Below are positions 14,636 to 26,140 of a stretch of DNA of 64,000 nucleotides, one piece after another (the stretch's first letter is position 1; every line of letters starts with the position of its first letter). Under the pieces are notes generated by a model. That model searched no databases, was not told where the DNA came from, and saw only the letters and a list, made by a program, of their open reading frames with translations. Source of the DNA: Gordionus sp. m RMFG-2023 (Eukaryota; Nematomorpha; Gordioida; Chordodea; Parachordodidae). The stretch lies in contig NC_088777.1 in NCBI RefSeq assembly GCF_954871325.1, positions 53,792,703 through 53,856,702 of the forward strand, written 5' to 3'. Position numbers and translations under genes: made by a program.

Positions 14636-14857
14636 ATAACTGATTCATGGGAAGCAAGAGAGCTTTGAAGCTTCCTTAGAATCGTGAACAATGGATTCCA
14701 ACTGATATTGTGCAGACATCTAACCTTTTGGCCAGCTCTCAAACAAATAACTGATTCATGGGAAGCAAGAGAGCTTTGAAGCTTCCTTAGAATCGTGAAC
14801 AATGGATTCCAACTGATATTGTGCAGACATCTAACCTTTTGGCCAGCTCTCAAACTG
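14636..14857. repeat. 111-bp tandem duplication (2 copies)
   Basis: The block from AATAACTGATTCATGGGAAG to CCAGCTCTCAAAC occurs twice back to back with a period of 111 bp and almost no differences. Because 111 is a multiple of three, the minus-strand frame is duplicated in phase. The segment looks repeat-derived: its end (GGCCAGCTCTCAAAC) continues into a dispersed element also present at 20.6 kb. Confidence 0.93.
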
Positions 14858-15003
14858 CTTTAGCCAAGTTATTAGGTCTAAAAAAATAGTCTTATCATTA
14901 AGTTGCGGGTTAAACCTTCAATTTTTTTTAAGGGGATAATCTTGACCACACCATATTGGAGTTTGGTCATCGTTGGGTGATTTAACATAACTATAATTAG
15001 TCA
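14858..15003 (+). repeat. Dispersed inverted-repeat element, half copy (20.6-kb family)
   Basis: GCTTTAGCCAAGTTATTAGG through GGTGATTTAACATAACTA matches the right two-thirds of the element at 20,594-20,784. Its left part has been replaced or extended by the 111-bp duplication. Confidence 0.6.
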
Positions 15004-15734
15004 AATTTTCGTATTAAAAGTCAATAATTTAAATTAAACTAGGCTGGGGAAAGTATTTTGTATTTCTTTTAATATATTAATTGTTATTATAAATCGATGA
15101 GTATATAAGGCATTTATTAAAAATGAATAATATTAGGTGTTAAGAAGTAGTGTAATTAAAACGCGTCCATTTTTAAAAATGGCTAACCCAATATTTTAGC
15201 CATAATAGCCCAAGTGATTTCGTTAATCTGCCAACTATGAGTGTATTTTTCTAAAAGTGACCAGATACATTTGAAGTTACATTCCAAAATATGTATAATC
15301 ACACTAATATATTTGGCAAAAAAAAATGTAAGTAGAACTAAATATGCATATAATTTTGAAATCTGGCTTTGAAAAAAAGTTAAGGCTCTCAATATTTTTT
15401 AACAGAACTCTTTAGAACCCCTCCTCATCCCCTTTGAACCAATTAACCCCGAGCCCTCCTTCCCCGATGATTCTAATATACAAGTTTTTTTTAAAAAAAT
15501 TTTTGGTCGGTTTGACAAGTTATATATATGAAAAAAAAATGAGCATTCTTGGAGGAATATTGCCTTTCCATCCCATACAGAATCATTGATATTTGTTTTT
15601 ATAAAAAATTTTTAAATCGCCGTTAAAATTAGATACTTAATTTGATTATAAAAACTTATACATCATTGTCCCATATATTTTGTGTCTGCATGAAAAAAGG
15701 GTTAAAAAAAAATTTCCGCTATTTTAAAGCCATC

Positions 15735-15890
15735 TAGTGATGTTAAATCACCTAACTTTGAACAACTCCAATATGGCGTGGTCAAGACTATACCCTAAAA
15801 AGTTGACTTAGATGTCTAGGTTTAGCCTCGACTTAATGATAGAGACTAACTTGGCTAAGCCGTTTTAGCGCTGGCCAAAGTTAGATGGGG
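15735..15890 (-). repeat. Dispersed inverted-repeat element (20.6-kb family), reverse copy
   Basis: TAGTGATGTTAAATCACCTA at the left end, followed by CTCCAATATGGCGTGGTCAA and CTTAATGATAGAGACTAACT, is the reverse complement of the elements at 14.9 and 20.6 kb. The far end stops near CTGGCCAAAGTTAGATGG, without the terminal ACACTA. Confidence 0.6.
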
Positions 15891-16298
15891 TGCACAATGG
15901 ACGCTTCATATTATTCTAAAGGTTCCACCAATCATCGCAGTATGATGGGCATCCTCGCCATTCAATTATGATATAATATAAATCCTTATAGAAGCATCAA
16001 TAGCTTCAATAAGACCAAAAATCTCTTCTTCTTCTTCTTCACCTCTGAATCCGTTGCCCCCCCCCTATCTCGTTCCCAGGAAATGTGGATAACGACCGTT
16101 TATTAAGATATTAAGGAGAAAATAAAATATTCAGAGATCAGAATTAGATTGTATTGTTATCCAGAAATCTTAGCACCGGTTATGGAAAAATCCAGAATAT
16201 AATTTATTTCTTTTTTTTCTTGGTGTAATTTTATTTTGCGGTTTTTTTTAATATACGTTTAAAAAATTTTTCATTATAATTCAAATTTTTTATATTTA

Positions 16299-16299
<1 letters not shown>

Positions 16300-16347
<48 letters not shown>

Positions 16348-16348
16348 T

Positions 16349-16431
<83 letters not shown>
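16300..16431. repeat. (CTTT)n microsatellite
   Basis: About 130 bp of CTTT units with one interruption (TTTTCTTT). Confidence 0.97.
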
Positions 16432-18023
16432 AGTTATAAATAATCTTATATAAACGTGGTATTTATTTTTAATATCAATAAAAGACAAAAGACATAAAAA
16501 ATTTTAATACAATAAACGGATGTCAAAATATGGTAATCATTTATTTATATATATATTAACATCAACGCAAAATATCAAAATATTTAAAATTTTCTTTGGC
16601 CAATTGATAAAAGCCTATATTCTCTAAAGGAAAAAATTTCCCGGTATAAAACTAGCAATTCTAATAGTATGGCTAATACCATTATACCATTATATCTTTC
16701 CAAAGATAACCGATTTTTTTTAGAATATTAGAAACTTTAAAGGTTAAATCATATCAGTGCAAATATAATTTTATTTAGACTTGACCCTTTAATCTTATAT
16801 TATATAAATATTAAATATTAGATGCGTTTTTATTCAAATGCAATGGACTGACTCAAAGATAATCATAAATTAGAAAGCTAAACCTAAAAAAAAATCGATT
16901 TAGATAGTTGAGGCAAAATCAATTTAAGAGAATTTCTCTTCTTTTAATAAACCATGTCAGCCACAAAATAAAATATGTGCCCGATTGCTGGAGTTTTATC
17001 CTAAGGATATATCATATTTCCATCTTTAAGAGTATATCGTTATCTCTTGTATATCGGTGTCGATATCAAGATACTTTTGAAAAGTATTTCTTTAGAGGAT
17101 TTTGCACAAGTATAGTGTAAATATTAGTATTTTAATGTATATATCGCTCGAACCAAGATCGGTTAGTGGCTTAGGGGAGGGGATCCAAGGAGAATTAAGT
17201 TCCTGAAGAATAGCCGATTTCCTCTTTTTATTAATCAGTATTATTTATTTATTTTTTTTTAAATAGATTTTTATAATAATTTCTAGAACTTTGCGTCCTG
17301 CCTAATTTCCTACATACATCCCACGTGACTTCTTATTTTTGGGGAATTAATCCAATAATATCCGAGCCAGTTCTGGAAAAAAAAATCATCTAGAATATCT
17401 ATTCAATATTCCTCGTTGGAATATTTCTTACCCTCATCTATTTAAGCCTCATCTATTTAAGTCTATAAGTATTTACTGATTACTTTTATTCGAGGATTTA
17501 TAAGCACACCTTAAATATCAAAAATAATCATGGGGTCTTTAGAGTCAGATAGTACAGTCTAAATCCTATATTTATTTAAAGAACTGAAGTTTATTTGGAA
17601 CTACTTTTCTATTTTAGCTAATATACTCATTTACTAAAAACACGTGAATATGGGTGGCGCATAATTCAACACCTCTTAAACTTTACATCTGTTTTACAAG
17701 GTTTGTCGATAATTATATGGAGGATGGACCTTCATATAATTCTTCGCTCATTTTTGAGCAGGTCTGTGAGCAACGTGCAAGATAAGATAAGATAAAAGAG
17801 GCTATATTTTATAATTTGGCTAAAGTCCGCCCAATCCCCGTTCGGTTTAATTATCGTTTGGGGATATTGACCAATAATATGATTCCAATACCATAAATTA
17901 TTCGTATTTGTAAACAACCAATGAAAATAATTTTCTATTCATAATCATAACAAACAATGGGCTTATCTGATTGGTCCATTGTTTTTATAAAAAAAAATCG
18001 AAATCACCTTTAAATGGTCCAGT

Positions 18024-18210
18024 TATGTCGTCGGCCTAGAAATTTGGAGTGTTGCGCTTGCGCAATCGACGTTTAAAGTTTTAAAATCAAATATAGGATT
18101 TTGAAGGAGCTATAACTTTGGGCAAAAATTAGCACGTATAACTCAAAACATTTTGAAAAAGTCGAGTGGAGTGGAGCTCTCCAAATTCTAGACCGACTAT
18201 GTGACAATTA
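18024..18210. mobile_element. Candidate terminal-inverted-repeat element
   Basis: GTCGGCCTAGAAATTTGGAG near 18,031 is mirrored by CTCTCCAAATTCTAGACCGA near 18,178. The interior has a small palindrome (GCGCTTGCGCAA). The arms are about 24 bp with a few mismatches. No clear target duplication was found. Confidence 0.5.
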
Positions 18211-20389
18211 ATTTATATGATCTAACCTGGATGAACGATTCCTGCTTCCGATGCGATAAGAAATAACGGGATTCCTAAAAGGAATTTATAATATCGAATT
18301 AAATGATTAAATATAATATTTTCGCAATAAAGTTTTGTTTGTTTGTGCCAAAGACGAAGAGAAGAGCTACTAATGTCAAAAAATTTTAAATTTTGACAAA
18401 AAAATGTTCTTTTTATTAATTAAAAATATTTTATTATTTTAATTTTAATATTTAATTTTTTTATTTAATTATTTTTTAACCAAAAATAAACCAATCAATA
18501 AATAAATAAAATAATAATATCGGAAACAAAAACAAATCAATAAATAATTTAGTTGAACTTGAACTTATTGAACATACTAATTTTTTTTATAAATAAAGTT
18601 ATAGATTTAAGGATTGTAAGGATTAATCAATCCTCAATTCCTCTGTTCACAATATTTAATACGTTAAAGATAATAATAAATTTAATTATTTATCGAAAAA
18701 TCACCCTAGTGTGTGATTTGGAAAAATACAAAGATATTTTATATTCATTTAATTATTAAATTTTAATGTTGAAAACATTTTTAAAAAAATTGTGTTTGGA
18801 AACATAAGGTCATAAACATAATTAAAATCATGTTACAAATTATGAATTTACCAATAATTGTTATTATATTACACGTTGTAAGCATCTGACTCTTGGACTT
18901 GTTTGTTAATTCATTTAATAATAATGTAGTAATCATTTTTTTTTATACGTGTGTGATTTTGATTGATCTACGAATATCAAATTTTTTAAAAATAGTTTAA
19001 ACCTATTATTTTATATCTATAAATAATTAAATGAATCGTTTATAAAATTTTTCTTCTCCAATCCCAAAGATTTTCGATGTCATTCCCAAAGCTATACCGC
19101 GAAAGGTAGAATTCATTTTGATGGACCCCCCTCCTCCCCACATTCCGCAAATGCAAAAAAGAACAGCATCCGGTTGATAAATTCCATTTATTTTTTTACC
19201 TAAAGTTGATTCTTGGAATATTTTTTTTTGAATATTCCATTTTTTTTTTTAAAGTTTTCGATGACGTAATAATTTTTTATATTTTTTGATTGATTAATCG
19301 CAGGAAAAACTCAGCAAGCTCCCCCCCCCCCCGATGCGTAATATTTTATATTTTATTTTTCCCAATAATCATTTTGTTTTGACAAATTTTAAAATCATTT
19401 TCAAAAAAGAAGATATGTATAATACCTATTTATATTAATATATAATTTATGACAAGAGGAAAATTATGTTAGTATCGCTCAACCTTAATTACATGACATA
19501 AAATGAAAAATAGCGAAAATTCTGTTATTTTTTTAAAAAAAAAAAAAAAATGCTAGCTAAGCATCGTTGAGTTGGAAAATGAATATATAAATCTTAAAAT
19601 TTGCAAACCTTGGCATGAATCGTAATCATCGCTGGAAAGCAGGGGGTTATAACGGTTCCAGTTTGTACGTAGAGCATGTAAAATATTATAATGGTTACAC
19701 GGATCTTAAGAGAAAAAAAAACAGCTAATTATTTAAGGTCTATAAAAGGTAGAAATTTTTTTTTTTTAAATTATAACGAAGCAAGACCATCCGTAAACTG
19801 ATTGACTGATGATTTCTTTTATCGATCCCTTTCAAGCTAGTGTTGTTTTAAAAAAGCTCGATTCTGGTTTAAAATAATCATATGGTAAACCTAGAGATTT
19901 GGCAAGTTGACGTATACATATGCCAATCTCTACGAGACAGGTTCTCCGGGTATACATCATACTATTACTTTGGCTTGAATCTCGAATTCTTTCTCCTCTG
20001 TGCAAAAAATTAAACTAACGTGTTTTTAAATCCAGTTTTAATTCCCCGATGATAGAAATTAAATGACTGCTCAAATAGAAATATCATGGCTAGGTTTTCG
20101 AATATTGATGGCAAAATAGGTTTGGAATTTTGCAGTTAGGGATTCGTATTCTTTAGAATGACGCCTTTTTCAAATTAGCTCCATGGATCACCTTTAAGTA
20201 TGATTTTTGCGCTTATCCTTATATTACAGGTTTAATTCATTTAAGGAGAATCTTATAAGTAAAAAAAAAAAAAATTTAATTTTTTTTATTAAGGCAAATT
20301 ATGATAAATTTTTACGTATTATTAACATACAAATGATAGCCATAGAGGAGAGATATAGACTCCACAATTGACATTGGAAACCGTACATA

Positions 20390-20490
20390 CAAAATTTTTG
20401 GGGGTCTGGGCGGATTTTACTTATAACTTTAACGGGCCGGGTTGTTACGCGCCGGACAAATTTATTCAAAATTATAACGGGTCGGGCCGG
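20390..20490. repeat. GC-rich CCGGGCC-type repeat, diverged
   Basis: GGTCTGGGCGGATTTT, ACGGGCCGGGTTGTTACGCG and ACGGGTCGGGCCGGATT blocks. The same vocabulary occurs at 7.6 and 63.4 kb. Confidence 0.45.
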
Positions 20491-20586
20491 ATTATGAGGT
20501 TAGAATAAACGTATATCGTAAGATTTAGGATATCGAATAAACTAATTAGAATTTCAAATTCATCGTTCATATCTAAAGCCACATCA

Positions 20587-20791
20587 TGTGGATTAGTGTT
20601 TTAAAACCATCTAACTTTGGCCAGCTCTAGAACGGCTTTAGCCAAAGTGTTTAGTCTAAAAAAAATTGTAACTATCATTAAGTTGAGGCTAAATTTAGAG
20701 GTTTAAGTCAATTTTTTTATGGGAATAATCTTGAACACACCGTATTGGAGTTTGATCAATGTTAGGTGATTTAACATCACTAATTGTGGAT
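20587..20791. mobile_element. Short inverted-repeat element with 7-bp flanking direct repeats
   Basis: TAGTG at 20,594 and CACTA ending at 20,782 bound an element with inverted subterminal homology (CATCTAAC against GTTAGGTGATTTAACATCAC). TGTGGAT flanks it at 20,587-20,593 and 20,785-20,791. Related partial copies lie at 14.9 and 15.7 kb. Likely a non-autonomous hAT-type element. Confidence 0.65.
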
Positions 20792-21984
20792 ATTATTAGT
20801 TTAATAATTTACAGTTCCTGACACCTAAAATAAATAATATAAAAAAACAGCATTTGCAAATATTTTGCGTTTCAAGACCACACAAAAAATCTATATGTTT
20901 CATAATAAAGGCTAAAACTCTAACCAATGCTTTAAAATATACTCACATGACATGATGCTTAGATTCTATAAATAATATATTTAAATTAAAAACCTTATAA
21001 ATTTTGTCATTTTTTTGAAATTCATATAGGAATAATGACCCCTCTATCATGCTACCCATGGCGTAGGTGGTGATAATATACTTAAATTAAATTAAAAAAT
21101 GAAACGTAATCAAAAATCTACAAAAATTGGTTATTTTAGTTATTTTGCATCAACTAAAATAGAGTAAATAGGAATGCTCTGATACTATATGAAGCACAAT
21201 TAAAAGATTGTGGAACAATTATAGTCATAGTGAAAAAAAAAATTAATAAGCATACTTCTTATGGATATTTAACAAATATTGATTATTGTAAATAACGACG
21301 CAGATATGGTAAAATATGTAAAACACCACAAGGGAAAGAATGTTTTTTTTTTTTAAAAAAAAAATAAAATTATTACCGGTTTAACTCCTTCAAATAAATT
21401 ATTATATCGGTTCGGTTACTTGAGGTTCGGATAATTTATAAAAGTTTATAACCGATTCGTGGTACATTCGCGGTTCACTCCGGTTCTCTCCGGGTTCCTG
21501 ATTAAAAAAGTACAACTGAATGGGGAAAGGGGGTGGGGGGGGGGGGTATATAACACTTTGGTTAATGCGTACCTAGACGAGATATTCTTTGTGAGGGGGG
21601 GGGTAGGCAGAGACAGAGAGAGAGGTATGTGACGATTCTTTCATTAAATCAAGGACTGCAGCTTATATGCAATTTAAAATTGGTCCAGCTGTTCTGTTAT
21701 CTCTGGCCACAGATATTTTCGCCAAAGAACCCTCTTGTAACCCTAACGGTCCGTTACTTTTGTTATTATTAGAGAAGCCGCTAACAAAGTTAAACCCTTC
21801 GCGGTAGCCAGAATTACGGTTGTCAATTTTCATATGGATTTTCTAATTTGTTTTGTTTATTATCAGCTTGTTATTCTTCTACAGTAGCCATTTAACTTTT
21901 TTTTTAATTGTTTTTTTTGGTTCATTTTAAATTCGTCAATGAAAAAATATTTATCAATTATTATTACTACAGTGTAACTGATAA

Positions 21985-22140
21985 AAGTGTAGAGGGAGGC
22001 CCAAGATGACGTGGATAAATGTGATAGCGGCGGGTATTAGAAAAAATGAATCTCACAAATATTGGTGCTCAGGACCGTCAAAAATGGAAAAGTAAAATCA
22101 GAGGGGGGAAAACTGGCCAACCTGGGAAACCTGGAGATCG
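21985..22140 (+). pseudogene. LINE (RTE-type) ORF2 C-terminal remnant
   Basis: The plus strand reads RGRPKMTWINVI then, after a one-base shift, AQDRQKWKSKIRG. This fits the conserved C-terminal tail of RTE/BovB-like non-LTR retrotransposons (GRPKxRWxD...AQDRxKWR). The frame is broken between the two halves. GGAAAACTGGCCAACC follows, as in the LINE tail at 11.6 kb. The rest of the element is missing. Confidence 0.55.
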
Positions 22141-22379
22141 CCATTAAACGGAGAAGAATTGTAAATATCATTATAAGAATTTCTAGCAAGCACAGTTATT
22201 TTTTTCTTTATTAATGCCATGAAATTGTTTCGCATCTTCTAATTTTCAAATTAATTTATTCCCTTTTTTTTATTTATTCTACTTGAAAACGCTCTTTCGG
22301 TAAATGCTTTCCTTTCTGAAATGCCTAATGAATGAATTCTAAGAAATGGAATTTTTTTTTTATTATATGGACGATCTGT

Positions 22380-24085
22380 TGAGTAGTGGGAGGTCAATGG
22401 AGGAAATATTAGCCGAGGTATTACCGCTTAGGGTTTGCGCGGAAATCGTGATAAGAGTATGATCGGAAGTGTCACCCAGTATAACGTATTTAGGACGTAT
22501 AATAGAAAATAGAGGGATCGCTCAGCAAGAATATTGAAGGTATAAAAAAATACGCGTACGCCAAAGGACCCTTTATAGGAATGATGACTTTTTATCATCG
22601 ATTTATTGAGGCTTTGCAGAGATAGCCGTTCCATTATATTATGATCATTGGAAGATAATACAGCATTCAAGTGGTTGGAGATTCAGGAAAGGAGTTTTAA
22701 CAATTTCAAGGATAATATATGCCTAAAGCCAATTTTATCATGTTTTGATAATAATTTAGATGTGATTTTATCGGTTGACGCTTCTGCAAGGGGAATTGGA
22801 GGTGCGTTGTTATAAATTTTGGACAGAGAGGAAGGACCGGTTGTATTTTTCTACGAAGATTCCGCTCAGCGAAAGAGCATTATTCCGTTAATGAAAAAGA
22901 GTCGTTAGCGGTTATATTTGGGCTCATGAAATTTCAAGAGTTTAATTATATATATCGATCACAAACTCTTGATTTATCTATTCGAGAAGGATAACAAAGC
23001 TGATGCTGTCCCCTAGACTGCAGAGGAGGCTGTTGTTGTTTGGAAATTTCAATGTGGAGGTACGTACAGACCGGGAAAGATTAATCATTTACCAGATGTG
23101 CTATATAGATTATGTATCGAAGAAGAAGTGGTGAACAAAGATAAGGATAATTATGACAATGGAGTGATTAAGAAATTATCACTCTAGAATGGTCCAGTGA
23201 CTTAGCAGGAAATAAAAAAAGCACACTAAAGGATGAGGAGTTCAAGAAAATTAAGCAATGTTTAATAGGGGAGAAAAGTTGGGAAAAGAAAGATAATCCA
23301 TACCGGTTGATGGAACACGAGATAACTATTGTAGATGACTGTGTTGTGAGGGGTAATCGGACTAAAGTATCGCGTAGACTGAGGGACAAAGTTGTCAATT
23401 AAATAGAATAAAACAATGGGCTAGAGAATACGTATAGATGCGGAGTGTAAAACGTATAATGTATAGTCCAATTTACCAAGATAGAGGAAGGGTGATAGCT
23501 GGAAAGAGATAATGGATACATCTGGATTTTTTTTGAATGGGAGGAGTAGTATTATTTTCTTAGAACAGATGCTTTTTTCAAATGGATTGATTGTTCAAAG
23601 GTTTCGGGATAAACTTCAGTTATAGTTATACGGAGATTGAAGGGATTTTTGGAAAGTATGGAATGGTGAAGATGATAGTAAGGGATGGGGGCACGGAATT
23701 TACAAGTAAAGCGTTTTGTGAGATGCACGGTATGGAACAACACACTGTCACAGCTCCAACGGTCAAGCCAAGAGAATAGTTGCAGTGATGAAATCGTGGG
23801 TGAGAAAAGAAAAGTAAGGGAACAGGGAAAGATGGCTGAATGAAATAGGAGGTGTCCCCAGCCGAAGAATTTTGCCAGGAAAGATATTGTTAATACTGGA
23901 TTCGTTAAGGGGGGAAAGAAATGAAAAGTGCGGATACATGGTTACGGCTAATAAATTTCGCGTAGGTCAAGAAGATTCAAATGGAGGATTGTAAGGGTCT
24001 GCGAAATCAACGTAAAAGCGGAAAGTGGAATTGTGTATTGTAGGCATCAAGATCAATTGAGGCCTTTAGAGGCATGTTAAAGGAG
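22380..24085 (+). pseudogene. Ty3/Gypsy retrotransposon pol remnant (RT end, RNase H, integrase)
   Basis: Fragments in several frames follow the order of a Gypsy pol gene. First come the RT-connection words (SITYLGRIIENRG; MTFYHRFI), then the RNase H start (LSVDASARGIGGALL), the end of that domain (FEKDNKADAV; RLQRRLLLFGNFNVEVR), and the integrase core (FGKYGMVKMIVRDGGTEFTS then VTAP). Many stops and frame changes interrupt them. No LTRs, gag or primer site were identified. This is an old inactive copy. Its integrase is clearly different from the fragment at 35.2-35.6 kb. Confidence 0.8.
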
Positions 24086-24514
24086 GGGAGATGTTATATT
24101 CATGGATTATATGAGTGGGGATAATAGCTATCACAAACTATAATATTATCAATTCCAAATAGGAATTACTATTATTCGGAACTAATTTCCAAAGTCTGAC
24201 TCTAACAACCTGTAAAATTTAAGAATATATACTTTAATACAGAGTTGTTTAAGCTCCTTTTTAAAAGGAGCTAGCTCCCTAGCTCCCACTCCCGCTCCTA
24301 CCTTCTCAAAAGGAGCTAGCTCCCGCTCCCGCTCCCGCTCCCGCTACTACATGTTTAAAAGGAGCTAGCTCCCGCTCCAAGTAATAGAGTGCCACTCCAT
24401 AACCGCTCTTTGATTTTCATTTTTTTAGAAGGTATACGAAACAAAATCTTATTTTTTTTTTATCAAAAAGCTTTATTTATATTAAATTATCTATCAAAAT
24501 ATTTATAACCTTTT

Positions 24515-24790
24515 ATTAGCTTTTAAAAGTAATAAATTTTCTAAATTTGAATCTAACAAACATCCACGCCTCTCCCCTAAGACCTGTTTCGCAATACTAA
24601 ATAGGCACAGGAGCACTAGAGGGAAGCAGGATATTGTATTTTATAAAGATATTTTTTAATTCCGGGAATTTATCAAAAATAGTAATTTTGGTATCATTAT
24701 TTAAAAAATGTTTGTCCAATATATTATCTTCCTGATGAGCAATTTCATGGAATCCACAAAAAATCTTCCAAATCAATTTGTATTTAATAG
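24515..24790 (-). pseudogene. hAT transposase C-terminal (dimerisation domain) remnant
   Basis: On the minus strand, NILLPSSAPV is followed, after a small deletion and frame change, by SIAKQVLGERRGCL and LENLLLLKANK. The hAT C-terminal dimerisation domain normally reads ...LPSSAPVERLFSIA...R..L...N.E.LL.L. The segment immediately before (FPELKNIFIKY) also fits. The frame change within the conserved block makes it non-functional. It lies inside the hAT element bounded by CAGAGTTG ends. Confidence 0.8.
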
Positions 24791-24856
24791 AAAGATTTTT
24801 TACTTTTAGATGCTTTTTTAGATTGACTCACTTTTGAAAATTAAATAGTTTTATTT

Positions 24857-25104
24857 AGGCTGTGTCCAAAGTATCAAAAAAATTTAATCGCGCAATTTGC
24901 GCAAATCTAGCGAAAAAAAAATATAAGCCATTTTTAATGGAAAATTAAAATTTTGGCCTAAATCATTTTTTGGTATTTATAGAAATTTGAAAAAATCATT
25001 TAGGTCAACATTTTAATTTTCCATTAAAAATGGCTTATATTTTTTTTTCGCTAGATTTGCGCAAATTGCGCGATTAATTTTTTTTGATACTTTGGACACA
25101 GCCT
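24857..25104. mobile_element. Snap-back (near-perfect inverted repeat) element
   Basis: AGGCTGTGTCCAAAGTATC at 24,857 is the reverse complement of GATACTTTGGACACAGCCT ending at 25,104. The arms stay almost perfectly complementary inward (AATTTGCGCAAATCTAGCG; GCCATTTTTAATGGAAAATT) to a small central spacer near 24,980. Arms of roughly 105-120 bp would fold into a long hairpin. It is inserted in the hAT element that surrounds it. The TTTA/TTAA flanks suggest a short target duplication but are not decisive. Confidence 0.9.
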
Positions 25105-25869
25105 TAAACACAAAAGACATTTTGCCCTTAAATTTGTTTCATCATTTGGATCAACATCTTTTAGAAGCTTAAAATATTTTTGTAAGATGGAAATAGAAAT
25201 TCGATTTCTTCATCTACGATCTCTAAATCCATAATATCTAAAACTATTTTTTATGATATATCTATAAAATGAATATTAATATGACTTACAAGATTCTCCA
25301 AAAAATTTTTGATATCAAAAGGAAAACTTGATGTTTATAATATTTAAAATGATTAAATGTAAAAACTAATATAAAACTCGGCTAAACATTTAATGATGGA
25401 TAAATTTAAAATAAATAAAATTATTAATATTTAAAAAATAATTTAATTTATACATTAAATTTAAAGGTGCGGTGTAGTGGCGCTCCTCCACTCCAGCCCT
25501 AAAAGGAGCTAGATCCCGCTCCCGCTCCCGCTCCCCCTAGGTGTTTTTGAAAAAATGTAGAGGTGCTCCAGGAGGGCCGCTTCTTAACAACTCTGCTTTA
25601 ATATAATACAATTTATAAAACTATAAAAACACCAAAAGTATTACAAATTTTTCGACAGGTATTAGTTATAAATTTTTTTGAGATTTCGGATAAAATGTTT
25701 GTCAGACTTTTAAACTAATAAAAATTATTTGTCTCCCTCCAAAAACATCACAAAAATAAAATTCAAATACTTTTTTAAACTTTTTATGAAAATAAATTAA
25801 AAAAATAAATAAAAAAGCTTGTTCATTAATAATTCTGGAAATTTTTTTAAAATTAACATAAGGATTTTA

Positions 25870-26140
25870 TTCAAATTTTAAAATTTACTAAAGTTTTGTA
25901 AATTTTAAAATTTACTAAAGTTAAAATTTACTAAAGTTTTGGAAATTTTAAAATTTACTAAAATTTTGAAATTTACTAAAATTTTGAAATTTACTAGAAT
26001 TTTGTAAATTTTAAAATTTACTAAAGTTTTAAAATTTTTAAAATTTGCTAAAGTTTTGAAAATTTCAAAATTTACTAAAGTTTTTTGAAAATTATACTAA
26101 AGTTTTGAAAATTTTAAAATTTACTAAAATTTTGAAAATT
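25870..26140. repeat. AT-rich minisatellite (AAAATTTACTAAAGTTTTG units)
   Basis: Roughly ten imperfect units built on AAAATTTACTAAAGTTTTG with variable spacing and single-base variants. Confidence 0.88.

Larger units (their letters stand above)
16440..20590. other. AT-rich stretch without recognisable genes
   Basis: Apart from the inverted-repeat element near 18.0-18.2 kb this region holds only AT-rich sequence, homopolymers and short frames without motifs. Confidence 0.55.
24232..25603. mobile_element. Non-autonomous hAT transposon with perfect 8-bp target duplication
   Basis: CAGAGTTGTTTAAG at 24,240 and CTTAACAACTCTG ending at 25,595 form the terminal inverted repeats. CTTTAATA is present on both sides (24,232-24,239 and 25,596-25,603), a perfect 8-bp target duplication as made by hAT transposases. 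Both subterminal regions carry copies of AAAAGGAGCTAG followed by CTCCCGCTCC runs: about three on the left and one on the right. The interior has the last transposase exon in broken form and an inserted snap-back repeat. An internally deleted hAT copy of 1,356 bp. Confidence 0.9.

Noticed and set aside
25870-26140. CRISPR-like array
   Set aside because: Units are directly adjacent and imperfect, with no unique spacers, in a eukaryotic context.
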